The notes: generated by a model not told the origin, from the sequence alone. A DNA stretch of 21,220 bases from Pseudomonadota bacterium (GCA_023386455.1 JAEWJO010000376.1:1-21220), one strand, 5' to 3'. Counted from the stretch's first letter, positions 1-8,202 are shown. Translations and numbers: made by a program.

Positions 1-92
1 GTGTACGGGATGCGAGTGCCGGGCACCGTGGATGCGCGATGAGCACACGCGGCGACCACGGTGATCGCCAGGAGACAGGACAACTTGGTCAT
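1..92 (-). CDS. Putative lipoprotein, N-terminal part only
   Basis: Reading the minus strand from an ATG at 92-90 gives 30 codons open to the window edge. They begin MTKLSCLLAITVVAAC, which is a lysine n-region, a short hydrophobic core and a lipobox VAAC with Cys16. The product should therefore be exported and lipid-anchored. The mature part visible (AHRASTVPGTRIPY) matches nothing I recognise. The gene lies 47 bp downstream of thrB on the same strand and may be co-transcribed with it; no separate promoter or strong ribosome-binding site is visible. The lipoprotein signal is read directly from the sequence; function is unknown because the body of the protein lies outside the window. Confidence 0.6.
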   Translation of the reverse strand, partial: MTKLSCLLAITVVAACAHRASTVPGTRIPY

Positions 93-139
93 CGAGGTCG
101 AGGCTGGCGATTGCAGAACCTGCGCCAGCGCCCAGGACG

Positions 140-1114
140 CTACAACGTCGACGTAAGTTGGCCAAGCGACGGGCCCCGCCAAGCTTCGACCCTCGCCAGA
201 AAGGCACGAAAGTCCTTGTCGGGGTTCGCGACCCTTGCCAAATAGACATCGGTGATGCGCGTGATCGTGAACCGCATTGCGGCCGCGCGAAGCTCGTAGG
301 GAAGCGCCTCGCGATCGCCGTCCGCGAGCGGGCGGACGCGCTGGTAGCCGGCGATCAGGGCCCGTGCGAGGTCGAGCCGTGGCGCGTCGGTCCAGCACCA
401 GTCGTTGATGCAGACCGCGAGGTCGTACGCCAGGCTCCCGCCCGAGGCCTGCTCGAAGTCGAGGATCGCGCTGATGTGGCCGCCGTCCCACAGCACGTTG
501 TCGCGGAACAGGTCGCCGTGGATGATCCCGGTCGTCGCGCGGCGGCGGATGATCGCGACGTCGGCGGCGAGGTTCAGCTCCTCCTCGATGATCTGCGTCG
601 CCTTCGCGAGCGCCGGGTCGTTGACCCTCGCGATCTTCTCGAACCGCCCGACGAGATGATCGTGATCGTAGATGCTGCCGCGCCGCCAGGCGCTCGGCAG
701 TGCGAGGCCCGCGACGTGGAGCTGCGCGAGGCCCTCGCCGAACCGGCCCGCGAGCTCTGGCGTGACGTCGTCGGGACGCAGGTGCGATCCCGCGCGCCAC
801 GGGAACACGCTGACCCACCTGGCGTGGCGGTTGGCGAGCGGCGCGTAGGGCCGGCCGTCGAGCGCGACGAGCGAAGGTGGCGTGGCGACGCCGGCAGCGG
901 CGAGCGCGGTGACGAGCCGCGCCTCCCAGCCGACATCGACCTCGGCCTTGCCCTCGTTGACGCGGACGAAGTAGCGGCCGCTCTCGGTGACGAGCTCGAA
1001 GTTCGAGTTGATCGTGCCCGCCGCGATCGACGCGTAGCGCTCCACCGCGCCGAGCCCGAAGGCCTCGGCGAGCTGACTCAGCTCGGCGTCGCCGAGCACC
1101 GTGAAGGTGCCCAT
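140..1114 (-). CDS. thrB: Homoserine kinase, APH-type (ThrB, type II)
   Basis: A 324-residue protein of the aminoglycoside-phosphotransferase/choline-kinase fold. It has a GTINSNFEL glycine-loop-like motif near residues 33-41, the catalytic Brenner motif HGDLFRDN at 199-206, and a metal-binding DFE at 219-221 in the setting ILDFEQASGG. This combination and length fit type II homoserine kinase, which phosphorylates L-homoserine for threonine synthesis in the cytoplasm. The ATG at 1114 gives the expected N-terminus before the first strand. A TAGTTT box ends 6 nt before the ATG, so the mRNA may be leaderless. It is divergent from the sigma-factor gene across 81 bp. No other threonine-pathway gene is nearby. 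A different small-molecule kinase of the APH family is the main alternative. Confidence 0.82.
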   Translation of the reverse strand: MGTFTVLGDAELSQLAEAFGLGAVERYASIAAGTINSNFELVTESGRYFVRVNEGKAEVDVGWEARLVTALAAAGVATPPSLVALDGRPYAPLANRHARWVSVFPWRAGSHLRPDDVTPELAGRFGEGLAQLHVAGLALPSAWRRGSIYDHDHLVGRFEKIARVNDPALAKATQIIEEELNLAADVAIIRRRATTGIIHGDLFRDNVLWDGGHISAILDFEQASGGSLAYDLAVCINDWCWTDAPRLDLARALIAGYQRVRPLADGDREALPYELRAAAMRFTITRITDVYLARVANPDKDFRAFLARVEAWRGPSLGQLTSTL

Positions 1115-1120
1115 GCGCGG

Positions 1121-1126
1121 AAACTA
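1121..1126 (-). promoter_or_regulatory. -10-like box of thrB (TAGTTT)
   Basis: On the minus strand TAGTTT is followed by six bases (CCGCGC) and then the thrB ATG at 1114. The match to TANNNT and the spacing put the likely transcript start at or next to the ATG. No convincing -35 hexamer is visible. Confidence 0.45.
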
Positions 1127-1183
1127 GCAGAAGACGCCCTGCCCTCCAGTCATGCTCGCGTCACCGAATACGGCCTTCAGTGA

Positions 1184-1189
1184 TAGGTT
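1184..1189 (+). promoter_or_regulatory. -10-like box of the sigma-factor gene (TAGGTT)
   Basis: TAGGTT lies within TGATAGG (1181-1187) and is followed by six bases (CCTCCC) and the GTG start at 1196. The same TGATAGG with identical spacing to the start codon recurs before the esterase gene at 12310. There is no Shine-Dalgarno sequence between box and start. Confidence 0.45.
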
Positions 1190-1195
1190 CCTCCC

Positions 1196-1888
1196 GTGGA
1201 CCCAGCGGAGCGCGCGCGACTGGTCGAGGCGCACCTCGAGGTGGCCAGGAAGGCGGCGGCGATGATCTTCCCGCGCGTCCGCGACCACATCGAGTTCGAC
1301 GAGCTGGTCGCGCTCGGCAACGCCGGCCTCGCCGAGGCGGCCAGCCGGTTCGATCCCGATCGCGGCGCATCGTTCTCGACGTTCGCGTGGTACCGGGTCC
1401 AGGGCTCGATCATCGACGGCCTGCGGCGCTCGTCGAACCTGCCGCGCCGGGTGTGGGCCAAGCTCGTCGCGCTGCGCGCCGCGAGCGAGTACCTCGAAAA
1501 TCGCGCCGAGCGGGACCTCGGTGCCGCCAAGCAAGGCGCGAGGCCCGCCGAGGGCGCCGACGCACTCGCCGCCGTGAAGTCCGCGATGTCTGCGATCCGG
1601 ACGATGTACGTGACGTCGCTCGAGGGTCTGCGCGAGACCGGGTTCGACGCTGCCGACGCCGCGCCCGGTCCCGACGCGGGCCTCGATACGCAGCGCCTCG
1701 GCGCGAGGCTGCGCGACGCGGTCCAGGCGCTGCCCGAGAAGGAGCGCGCGCTCATGACGAAGCACTACTGGGAGGGTAAGAATCTCCTGGAGGCCGGCGC
1801 CGAGCTCGGGATCTCGAAGTCGTGGGCGAGCCGGCTGCACGCGCAGGCCGTCGAGAGGCTCCGGTCGATCGTCGACGCCGAGACTTAG
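1196..1888 (+). CDS. Sigma-70 family sigma factor, FliA/WhiG-like
   Basis: A 230-residue alternative sigma factor that would direct core RNA polymerase to specific promoters. Region 2 spans about residues 10-78, including the FDELVALGNAGLAEAASRFD segment and the FSTFAWYRVQGSIIDGLRR helix that melts and recognises the -10. Region 4 is at about 168-226: LPEKERALMTKHYWEGKNLLEAGAELGISKSWASRLHAQAVERLR is a helix-turn-helix in FliA/SigD style. A weak region 3 lies between them, with an Ala-rich linker (about 105-165) longer than in FliA. GTG at 1196 is the only sensible start and gives a normal N-terminus. No anti-sigma factor is adjacent and no flagellar genes are seen, so its regulon is unknown. 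The region order supports a group-3 sigma factor rather than an ECF one. Confidence 0.85.
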   Translation: MDPAERARLVEAHLEVARKAAAMIFPRVRDHIEFDELVALGNAGLAEAASRFDPDRGASFSTFAWYRVQGSIIDGLRRSSNLPRRVWAKLVALRAASEYLENRAERDLGAAKQGARPAEGADALAAVKSAMSAIRTMYVTSLEGLRETGFDAADAAPGPDAGLDTQRLGARLRDAVQALPEKERALMTKHYWEGKNLLEAGAELGISKSWASRLHAQAVERLRSIVDAET

Positions 1889-1918
1889 CACTTCTACACG
1901 CGCGCTCGACGGGATTCG

Positions 1919-1924
1919 TAGTAT
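1919..1924 (+). promoter_or_regulatory. -10-like box of the peptide transporter gene (TAGTAT)
   Basis: TAGTAT sits 9 nt before the GTG start at 1934 in the 45-bp gap after the sigma gene. It would give a leader of only a few bases. No -35 or Shine-Dalgarno sequence is convincing. Confidence 0.35.
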
Positions 1925-1933
1925 CCCCGTGCG

Positions 1934-3577
1934 GTGACAGGACCCGATCCGAAAGCGCGGATGCCGCGCCAGATCCCGTTCATCATCGGCAACGAGGGGT
2001 GCGAGCGCTTCAGCTACTACGGGATGCGCAACATCCTGTACCAGTTCCTGCCCGTCTCGATGTTGATGCTGCACCTGCCGGAGTCGGCGCGTGCGGGTGC
2101 CGCCAAGGACGTGTTCCACACGTTCGCGATGGGCGTCTACTTCTTCCCGCTCCTCGGCGGGTGGCTCGCCGATCGCTTCTTCGGCAAGTTCAACACGATC
2201 CTCTGGTTCAGCCTGATCTACTGCGCGGGTCACGGTCTGCTCGCGCTCTTCGACGACAACGCGATGGGCTTCTACTCGGGTCTGTTCCTGATCGCGCTCG
2301 GCGCGGGCGGCATCAAGCCGCTCGTCGCGTCGTTCATGGGCGACCAGTTCGACGAACGAAACAAGCACCTCGCGAAGGTCGTATTCGACGCCTTCTACTG
2401 GATCATCAACTTCGGCTCGTTCTTCGCGTCGCTCCTCATGCCCGTGCTGCTCGCGGACTACGGTCCCGAGGTCGCATTCGGCGTGCCGGGCCTGCTGATG
2501 CTCGTCGCGACCCTCGTGTTCTGGATCGGCCGCAAGCGCTACGTGAAGATCGAGGTCGCGCCGCCGAATCCGAACTCGTTCATGCGCGTCGTCCACACCG
2601 CGCTCGTGTCGCGAGGCAACGGCGACCGCATCGGTCTCGTCGTCGCGATCGCGGGATGCGTCCTCGCACTCGCGTCATTCGTGCTGTGGCCTCTCGGCTG
2701 GCTGCAGCCCGCGCCGACGATCTGCCTCGCGCTCGTCCTCGTCCTCGCGTTCGGTGGTGTCGGTGCGTCGCTCCAGCTCGACCGCGCGCGCGGTGTCCAC
2801 GGCGACGCCGCCGTCGAGGGCGTCAAGGCGGTGCTTCGCATCCTCATCGTGTTCGCGCTCGTCACGCCGTTCCACTCGCTGTTCGATCAGAAGGCGACGG
2901 TGTGGGTCGAGCAGGCCAAGCACATGGCCTCGCCGGGGTTCACGATCGATCTCGGCGTCATGGAGATGCGCTTCTTGCCGGCGCAGATGCAGCTGTTCAA
3001 CCCGCTGCTCGTCATGCTCCTCATCCCGTTCAACAACCTGGTGCTGTATCCGCTACTGCGCCGGCTCGGCTACGAGCCGACCTCGCTGCGTCGGATGACC
3101 TGGGGCATCGGCGTCGCCGGCGCGGCGTGGATCATCGTCGCGATCCTTCAGCTCCAGATCGACGGCGGCAACTCGGTCTCGATCCTCTGGCAGATCGCAC
3201 CGTACGTCGTCCTGACCTTCGCCGAGATCTTCGTCTCCGCGACCGGCCTCGAGTTCGCTTACAGCCAGGCGCCGTTCGAAATGAAGGGCGTGATCATGTC
3301 GTTCTGGAACCTGACGACGACGATCGGCAACCTCTGGGTGCTCCTCGTCGACGCAGCGATCCGCAACAACACCGCGAAGTCCGCGATCGCCGACACCGGC
3401 CTCAGCGAGCCCGCGTTCCTCATGTTCTTCTTCGCGGGGTTCGCATTCGTGATCGCGATCGTGTTCAAGCTGTGCGTGCGGCGCTACCAGGTCGTCGACA
3501 ACTATCGGTCCTCGTCGACGGCCGCGCCGATCCCGGAGGCGCGCATCGCCAACGCGCCGCCGGAACACCGCGACTGA
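1934..3577 (+). CDS. Proton-dependent oligopeptide transporter (POT/PTR family MFS)
   Basis: A 547-residue polytopic inner-membrane protein that should import di- and tripeptides with protons. The N-terminus carries the family signature ExxERFxYYG (E21, E24, R25; context GNEGCERFSYYGMRNIL). The GGWLADRFFGKFNTI segment matches PTR2 signature 1, and FYWIINFGSFFASLLMP matches signature 2. About 12-14 hydrophobic helices follow. A segment FDQKATVWVEQAKHM resembles the conserved FxQ...W..Q..xM loop of PepT-like members. The GTG at 1934 places the signature at the normal distance from the start; ATG at 1961 would also work. The gene is convergent with the DUF362 gene, whose stop lies only 7 bp away. 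Confidence 0.92.
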   Translation: MTGPDPKARMPRQIPFIIGNEGCERFSYYGMRNILYQFLPVSMLMLHLPESARAGAAKDVFHTFAMGVYFFPLLGGWLADRFFGKFNTILWFSLIYCAGHGLLALFDDNAMGFYSGLFLIALGAGGIKPLVASFMGDQFDERNKHLAKVVFDAFYWIINFGSFFASLLMPVLLADYGPEVAFGVPGLLMLVATLVFWIGRKRYVKIEVAPPNPNSFMRVVHTALVSRGNGDRIGLVVAIAGCVLALASFVLWPLGWLQPAPTICLALVLVLAFGGVGASLQLDRARGVHGDAAVEGVKAVLRILIVFALVTPFHSLFDQKATVWVEQAKHMASPGFTIDLGVMEMRFLPAQMQLFNPLLVMLLIPFNNLVLYPLLRRLGYEPTSLRRMTWGIGVAGAAWIIVAILQLQIDGGNSVSILWQIAPYVVLTFAEIFVSATGLEFAYSQAPFEMKGVIMSFWNLTTTIGNLWVLLVDAAIRNNTAKSAIADTGLSEPAFLMFFFAGFAFVIAIVFKLCVRRYQVVDNYRSSSTAAPIPEARIANAPPEHRD

Positions 3578-3584
3578 TCGGCGG

Positions 3585-4715
<1,131 letters not shown>

Positions 4716-4722
4716 GTCCGCG

Positions 4723-4728
4723 ACCCTA
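4723..4728 (-). promoter_or_regulatory. -10-like box of the DUF362 gene (TAGGGT)
   Basis: On the minus strand TAGGGT is followed by seven bases (CGCGGAC) and the ATG at 4715. The same hexamer is found 6 nt before the esterase start at 12310. Confidence 0.4.
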
Positions 4729-4774
4729 ACGCCGAAAACTTGCGGCGTCGATCCCCGAAGGCGAGTCTGGCGAC

Positions 4775-4981
4775 GTGGGAGAAACCCTCTTTAGCAGTAG
4801 CTATCAGCCCGATCCGAAGAGCGCCCGAGACGTGCTCGCGTTCGTGCTGACCCCGGTCGAGGCTTTCGCCCACGTCGACGATCCGGACGAGCTGGAGGCA
4901 GTCACCGAGCTGCTCGGCTCGGCGAAGGAAGAGGCGATCCAGCGCTGGTTCTCGCTCAGGACCGAATCGATCGCGAACTAG
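4775..4981 (+). CDS. Small hypothetical protein (68 aa)
   Basis: A short frame from GTG at 4775 to TAG at 4981. From about codon 12 onward its third positions are almost all G or C, as in neighbouring real genes. The predicted protein is acidic and mostly helical, with sections such as DPDELEAVTELLGSAKEEA and no signal peptide or membrane helix. It does not match a family I recognise. It is transcribed divergently from the DUF362 gene and its stop lies only 3 bp from the stop of the convergent tail-tube-like gene, so it fits exactly between two genes. The first ten codons are less biased, so the start could be later. A real small gene is more likely than a chance frame, but this is unproven. 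Confidence 0.55.
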   Translation: MGETLFSSSYQPDPKSARDVLAFVLTPVEAFAHVDDPDELEAVTELLGSAKEEAIQRWFSLRTESIAN

Positions 4982-4984
4982 AAC

Positions 4985-5950
4985 CTACTCGAGATCCATC
5001 ACCGGATAGTCGAACTCCATCCGCTCGGTGTAGACCTCGATCTTGACCTGCTTGATCTCCTCGGAGGTCGAGTCCGAGCGATCCGGCGTGACGCTGAGAA
5101 TGTCGGCGCCGTAGAAGTGAACGTAGAACAGCGGCCGCATGTCGTTGTCGTACGTCTCGACGTAGCCGTTCAGCTTCTTCGGATCGCGGACGGTGCCGTT
5201 GCCCATGCCGCCGTAGCCGACGCTCGTCGCCATCGCATCGATGAACGGCTGCGCGTCCGCCTCGGGGACGTAGAACGTCAGGTTCGGATACTCGACGACG
5301 GTCGGGGTCTTCACCGCCGCCTTGCGACCACCCATGTGGTACTCGGCGACGTTCTGCTTGACCGTGAACGAGTCGACCTTCGTGACGCGCTTGCACGAGT
5401 CACCGAGGCCGTCGATCGAGAACCGGAAGTTGCACGAGCTCCAGTTCTTCTGCGCGGCGAATCCCTTCGGTGCCTCGAGCTTCTTGCCGTCGCCCTTCTT
5501 GAACGCGATGTCCTCGACCGCGAGCGCGATCGTCATGTAGACGGCGTTCTTGTCGGCGGCGTCGAGCTTGGGGAACGTGACTTCCTTGATCAGCGCCTCG
5601 GTGAACGTGCGGCGCGCGCGCTCGACGTAATAGAAATCGGCGGCGACGATCGCGCCGTTCTTGCGCGTCCCCTTGCCGGCGAAGAAGTCGGTCATCCACA
5701 CGTAGAACGGCTGGGACATCGCCATGCCGACCTGCAGCTTGATGTCCTCGAACTTCGGCTTGCCGAGCTGACGATAGCGCTGGAAGCCCACCTGCTCGTT
5801 CGCGGCGAACTGGTGCGTCATCACGTCGGCCTTCACCCCGCCACCCTCGATCGAACGGAACAGGCCGACCGAGCCTTTGACGTCATCGAGCTCGAGCGCG
5901 AAGTGCGCTGCTGCATACGCGCGAGAGCCGGCGGAAGAGTTAGTGGCCAT
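4985..5950 (-). CDS. Phage tail-tube-like protein with two gp19-type domains
   Basis: A 321-residue protein formed of two related halves, about residues 14-150 and 172-316. Each starts with a beta strand ending in a short acidic turn (FALELDDVKGSVGLFRSIEG; NFRFSIDGLGDSCKRVTKVD). The first half continues in the T4 gp19-like tail-tube manner (GKPKFEDIKLQVGMAMSQPF, then FYVWMTDFF, NGAIVAADF, FTEALIKEVTFPKLDAADK). The second half ends with FYGADILSVTPDRSDSTSEE and ERMEFDYP. This fold forms stacked rings in phage tails and contractile injection systems. The ATG at 5950 is chosen because AAAGGG lies 6 nt upstream; a longer frame to 6103 would cross the promoter. No sheath, baseplate, spike or ATPase gene is in the window, so it is an orphan here. 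Family assignment is by motif reading; assembly into a tube is inference. Confidence 0.62.
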   Translation of the reverse strand: MATNSSAGSRAYAAAHFALELDDVKGSVGLFRSIEGGGVKADVMTHQFAANEQVGFQRYRQLGKPKFEDIKLQVGMAMSQPFYVWMTDFFAGKGTRKNGAIVAADFYYVERARRTFTEALIKEVTFPKLDAADKNAVYMTIALAVEDIAFKKGDGKKLEAPKGFAAQKNWSSCNFRFSIDGLGDSCKRVTKVDSFTVKQNVAEYHMGGRKAAVKTPTVVEYPNLTFYVPEADAQPFIDAMATSVGYGGMGNGTVRDPKKLNGYVETYDNDMRPLFYVHFYGADILSVTPDRSDSTSEEIKQVKIEVYTERMEFDYPVMDLE

Positions 5951-5956
5951 TAGCTG

Positions 5957-5973
5957 CCCTTTGGGATTGTATA
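5957..5973 (-). promoter_or_regulatory. -10 box and Shine-Dalgarno of the tail-tube-like gene
   Basis: On the minus strand TATACAAT (overlapping hexamers TATACA 5973-5968 and TACAAT 5971-5966) is followed by AAAGGG (5962-5957), then six bases and the ATG at 5950. This is the best ribosome-binding site in the window and it fixes the start codon. It contrasts with the apparently leaderless neighbours. Confidence 0.55.
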
Positions 5974-5979
5974 CGGCCG

Positions 5980-5993
5980 GCGGGACGTCCCGC
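5980..5993. promoter_or_regulatory. 14-bp perfect palindrome, candidate operator
   Basis: GCGGGACGTCCCGC reads the same on both strands. It lies just upstream of the -10 box of the tail-tube-like gene, in the -35/spacer region, and within the 104-bp gap shared with the divergent membrane-protein gene. The position suits a dimeric repressor, but no regulator gene is adjacent. Confidence 0.4.
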
Positions 5994-6054
5994 GAGGCGC
6001 AACCTGTATGCATGCTACGGTTAACAGGCGTGCGGGCTTCCTCGCGGCGCGCCC

Positions 6055-6750
6055 ATGGCTGATTCCAGGCTCCCCACCGTAAGCACCCGGCTTCCCCCGG
6101 CATTTCCGCCGCGTTGGGGATTCTTCAAGGGTCTTCTGAGCGGCCTGGTCATCGAGGTGCCCGCGCTGGCCGCCGGCGTGTGGATTCTCGCGCGGTTAGG
6201 GGTGGGAGATCCCGCCGTGCCGTTCATGCGGATCATGCGGCTGACGACCGTGTTCGCGGGAGTCGCGGCGCTCCTGACCGCCGGCGGCGTCGGCCGGCTG
6301 ACCGCGTACGCCTCGATCGAGAAGGGCGGCGGGCGGCGGCGAGCGATGGTGGTCGGTGCCCGGGCCCACGCGGCGGCGGGAGCGGGCCTGGTCCTGATCG
6401 CCGTGATCCCGCACGGCAACCTCCCCGACCGCGGCCTGCTGTGGCTGCTGATCCCGATCGTCGGCGCGGCGATCGGCGCGGTGTGCGGTGCGGCGATCGG
6501 CGCGGTCTGCGGCGGCGCGGCCCCGGTCCGGATCGGCGACGTCATGGCGCTCGCGATCCGCAAGCCGAGCGAGGCGCTGCGGTCGCTGCTCGATCCGGAG
6601 GATCTGATCAAGCTCGGCGCGGCCGTGCGCCACCGGACGTCGCAGATGTTCGAGGGCATCTTCGAGCCGGCCGAGAAGCCGCCGACCGAGCCCGAGAAGG
6701 CCAAGTCGACCACGTCCGAGGCCAAGCCGCTCGAGTCGCCGCGAGAGTGA
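6055..6750 (+). CDS. Hypothetical four-helix membrane protein
   Basis: A 231-residue protein with four hydrophobic stretches, at roughly residues 22-47, 60-85, 100-118 and 127-157, followed by a polar tail of about 70 residues rich in Glu, Lys and Pro. There is no cleavable signal peptide. The fourth helix contains an internal repeat of the octapeptide GAAIGAVC caused by a 24-bp tandem duplication. I do not recognise a family. The stop at 6750 is one base before the ATG of the M50-like protease gene, so the two are surely co-transcribed and probably translationally coupled. It may be a partner or substrate of that protease, which is inference from position only. The ATG at 6055 has no clear Shine-Dalgarno sequence. 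Confidence 0.72.
   Translation: MADSRLPTVSTRLPPAFPPRWGFFKGLLSGLVIEVPALAAGVWILARLGVGDPAVPFMRIMRLTTVFAGVAALLTAGGVGRLTAYASIEKGGGRRRAMVVGARAHAAAGAGLVLIAVIPHGNLPDRGLLWLLIPIVGAAIGAVCGAAIGAVCGGAAPVRIGDVMALAIRKPSEALRSLLDPEDLIKLGAAVRHRTSQMFEGIFEPAEKPPTEPEKAKSTTSEAKPLESPRE
6466..6513 (+). repeat. 24-bp tandem duplication inside the membrane-protein gene
   Basis: Two adjacent 24-bp copies (6466-6489 and 6490-6513) differ at two positions. They keep the reading frame and give two consecutive eight-residue units, GAAIGAVC, in the fourth membrane helix. A small recent in-frame duplication is the simplest explanation. Confidence 0.7.
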
Positions 6751-6751
6751 C

Positions 6752-7702
6752 ATGGCGAGCGGTTCGCACGATGCGGTGACGCCGGACGGCGACGCGTTCG
6801 ATCCCGCGACGAGCCTCGACTTCGCGGGTGGCTTTCACCGCGGCGCGAAGACCCACGAGATGCGGACGCTCGCGATCGCACTCCTCGGCTCGCTGCTGCT
6901 GTGGAACCTGCCGTTCGGCGGCGTCCTGCTCTACCCGTTCAAGCTGCTCGCGACGTGGCTGCACGAGCTCTCGCACGGCCTCGCGATGATCATCACCGGC
7001 GCCGGCTTCGATCACGTGATCATCTATCGCGACACGAGCGGCCTCGCGTACGCGTACACCTCGGTCGGCTCGTTCGGGACCTCGATCATCGCCGCGGCCG
7101 GCTACATGGGAACGCCGCTGTGGGGCGCGCTACTGCTCGTCGTCACGCCGACCGGACGCGCTGCCCGCCACGCGCTGCTCGTGCTCGCCGGCCTGCTCGT
7201 GCTGACGACGATCCTCGTCGTCGCGCCGGCTCCCGACGGCGATCGCTTCGGCCAGTGGGTGACGCCCGCGATCGGCGCCGGCATCGCGATGTGCGCGCTG
7301 ATGCTGCCCGACCGGTGGCGCGTGCTCGGCGCTCACTTCATCGCGGCGCAGGCGTGCGTCAACGCGCTGCTCGACATCCGCGTGCTGCTCCGTCCCTCGC
7401 AGGTCGTCGACGGCAAGGTCGCCGGCATGTCCGACGCCCACAACATGGCGCTGTCGACGTTCGGCACGACCGCGACGTGGGCGGTGTGGACGTGGGCGAT
7501 CATCTGGCTCGTGTGGTCGCTCGCCGTGCTGTTCGTCGCGCTGCGGATCAGTGGATCGCGGGCTGCGAAGCTCGCAGCGCAGTCCGCTCGGCCCACGGCT
7601 TCGCCTCGAGATGAAAGTGATCGTGGTGAGCATCGTCGTAGTCCGGCGACAGCACCAGGTGGAACAGACCCGAGCGGACCAGCTGGCACTGCAGCACCTT
7701 GA
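6752..7702 (+). CDS. M50-like (site-2-protease type) membrane metallopeptidase
   Basis: A 316-residue polytopic membrane protein. Residues 71-75 are HELSH in a hydrophobic helix, the zinc-binding HExxH of M50B-like peptidases. NALLDIRVLL at 204-213 supplies a conserved N and a candidate third zinc ligand, Asp208. Further hydrophobic stretches lie at about 38-60, 100-130, 138-158, 170-185 and 238-263. The family cleaves within the membrane, often on regulators; the substrate here is unknown. The last helix ends near residue 264. The final 52 residues are low-complexity, have poorer G/C third positions and are encoded antisense to the end of the convergent extensin-like gene (155-bp overlap), so they look like read-through after loss of an older stop. 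The ATG at 6752 follows the upstream stop by one base. Confidence 0.75.
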   Translation: MASGSHDAVTPDGDAFDPATSLDFAGGFHRGAKTHEMRTLAIALLGSLLLWNLPFGGVLLYPFKLLATWLHELSHGLAMIITGAGFDHVIIYRDTSGLAYAYTSVGSFGTSIIAAAGYMGTPLWGALLLVVTPTGRAARHALLVLAGLLVLTTILVVAPAPDGDRFGQWVTPAIGAGIAMCALMLPDRWRVLGAHFIAAQACVNALLDIRVLLRPSQVVDGKVAGMSDAHNMALSTFGTTATWAVWTWAIIWLVWSLAVLFVALRISGSRAAKLAAQSARPTASPRDESDRGEHRRSPATAPGGTDPSGPAGTAAP

Positions 7703-8162
7703 GCACGGCGCCGCCTTGCGTGAGCGGCATGCCGACGCAGTCGATCGCATCGCCGAGTCCCTGCTCGTAGTCGCGATCGATCCGCAGCGTGCCGAAATCG
7801 TCGCCGGCGAACGAGTGGACATCGATCGCGAGGCCGTAGCTGTGCTTGCTCGGCCGGCTCGTGCCGCGGACGTTGCGCCGCGAGTACGCCGACGAGAACA
7901 GTGCCTTCACGACGCCCATCGCGCGGAAGTAGCGGCCCGCCTCGTCGAGCGAGACCGCGAGCGAGCAGTCGATCACGAGCGGCTGGTGGCTCGCGACCTC
8001 GACGCCGCCGAGCGGGCCGGTGATCTCGACGGCGAGCGCGATGCCCGGCTTCTTCGTGCGCTTGTAGCTGACGTGACGTGCGTCGAGCTCGTCGTAGCAG
8101 GCGTCGGCGCGCGCCTGGCCCACACCGATCGCGACGAGGCCGATGGCGAGCAAGACGCGCAT
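7548..8162 (-). CDS. Exported extensin-like domain protein
   Basis: A 204-residue protein with a signal peptide (MRVLLAIGLVAIGVGQARA, probable cleavage before Asp20). The mature part matches the bacterial extensin-like C-terminal family: LVIDCSLAVSLDEA (62-75), SKHSYGLAIDVHSF (105-118) and SPDYDDAHHDHFHLE (172-186). The H107-x6-D114 and HxH (H182/H184) pattern is that of the LAS/D-Ala-D-Ala carboxypeptidase-like zinc fold, so a role on peptidoglycan is plausible but unproven. I chose the internal ATG at 8162 over one at 8198 because it starts directly with the signal peptide. It follows the rhomboid gene by 40 bp on the same strand; the gap contains a GC-rich hairpin at 8184-8196. Its 3' end overlaps the convergent M50-like gene. 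Confidence 0.78.
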   Translation of the reverse strand: MRVLLAIGLVAIGVGQARADACYDELDARHVSYKRTKKPGIALAVEITGPLGGVEVASHQPLVIDCSLAVSLDEAGRYFRAMGVVKALFSSAYSRRNVRGTSRPSKHSYGLAIDVHSFAGDDFGTLRIDRDYEQGLGDAIDCVGMPLTQGGAVLKVLQCQLVRSGLFHLVLSPDYDDAHHDHFHLEAKPWAERTALRASQPAIH

Positions 8163-8202
8163 GGCGCAAAGCGTCGCCCACGCGCCCGGGGCGGGCAAAT
8201 TT

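Noticed and set aside
39..245. 68-codon plus-strand frame at the left edge
   Set aside because: It overlaps the lipoprotein signal peptide and the end of thrB on the other strand, and its composition is not gene-like.
5951..6103. Upstream extension of the tail-tube-like gene to a start at 6103
   Set aside because: The extension crosses the -10 box, the palindrome and a Shine-Dalgarno site, and its residues show no family similarity.
4985..7702. Prophage or complete contractile injection system
   Set aside because: Only one tail-tube-like gene is present; there is no sheath, baseplate, terminase, integrase or lysis gene and no attachment-site pair.
8184..8196. Hairpin GCCCG-GGG-CGGGC between the rhomboid and extensin-like genes
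   Set aside because: A 5-bp stem with a 3-nt loop and no T-run is easily found by chance here; noted with the extensin-like gene only.
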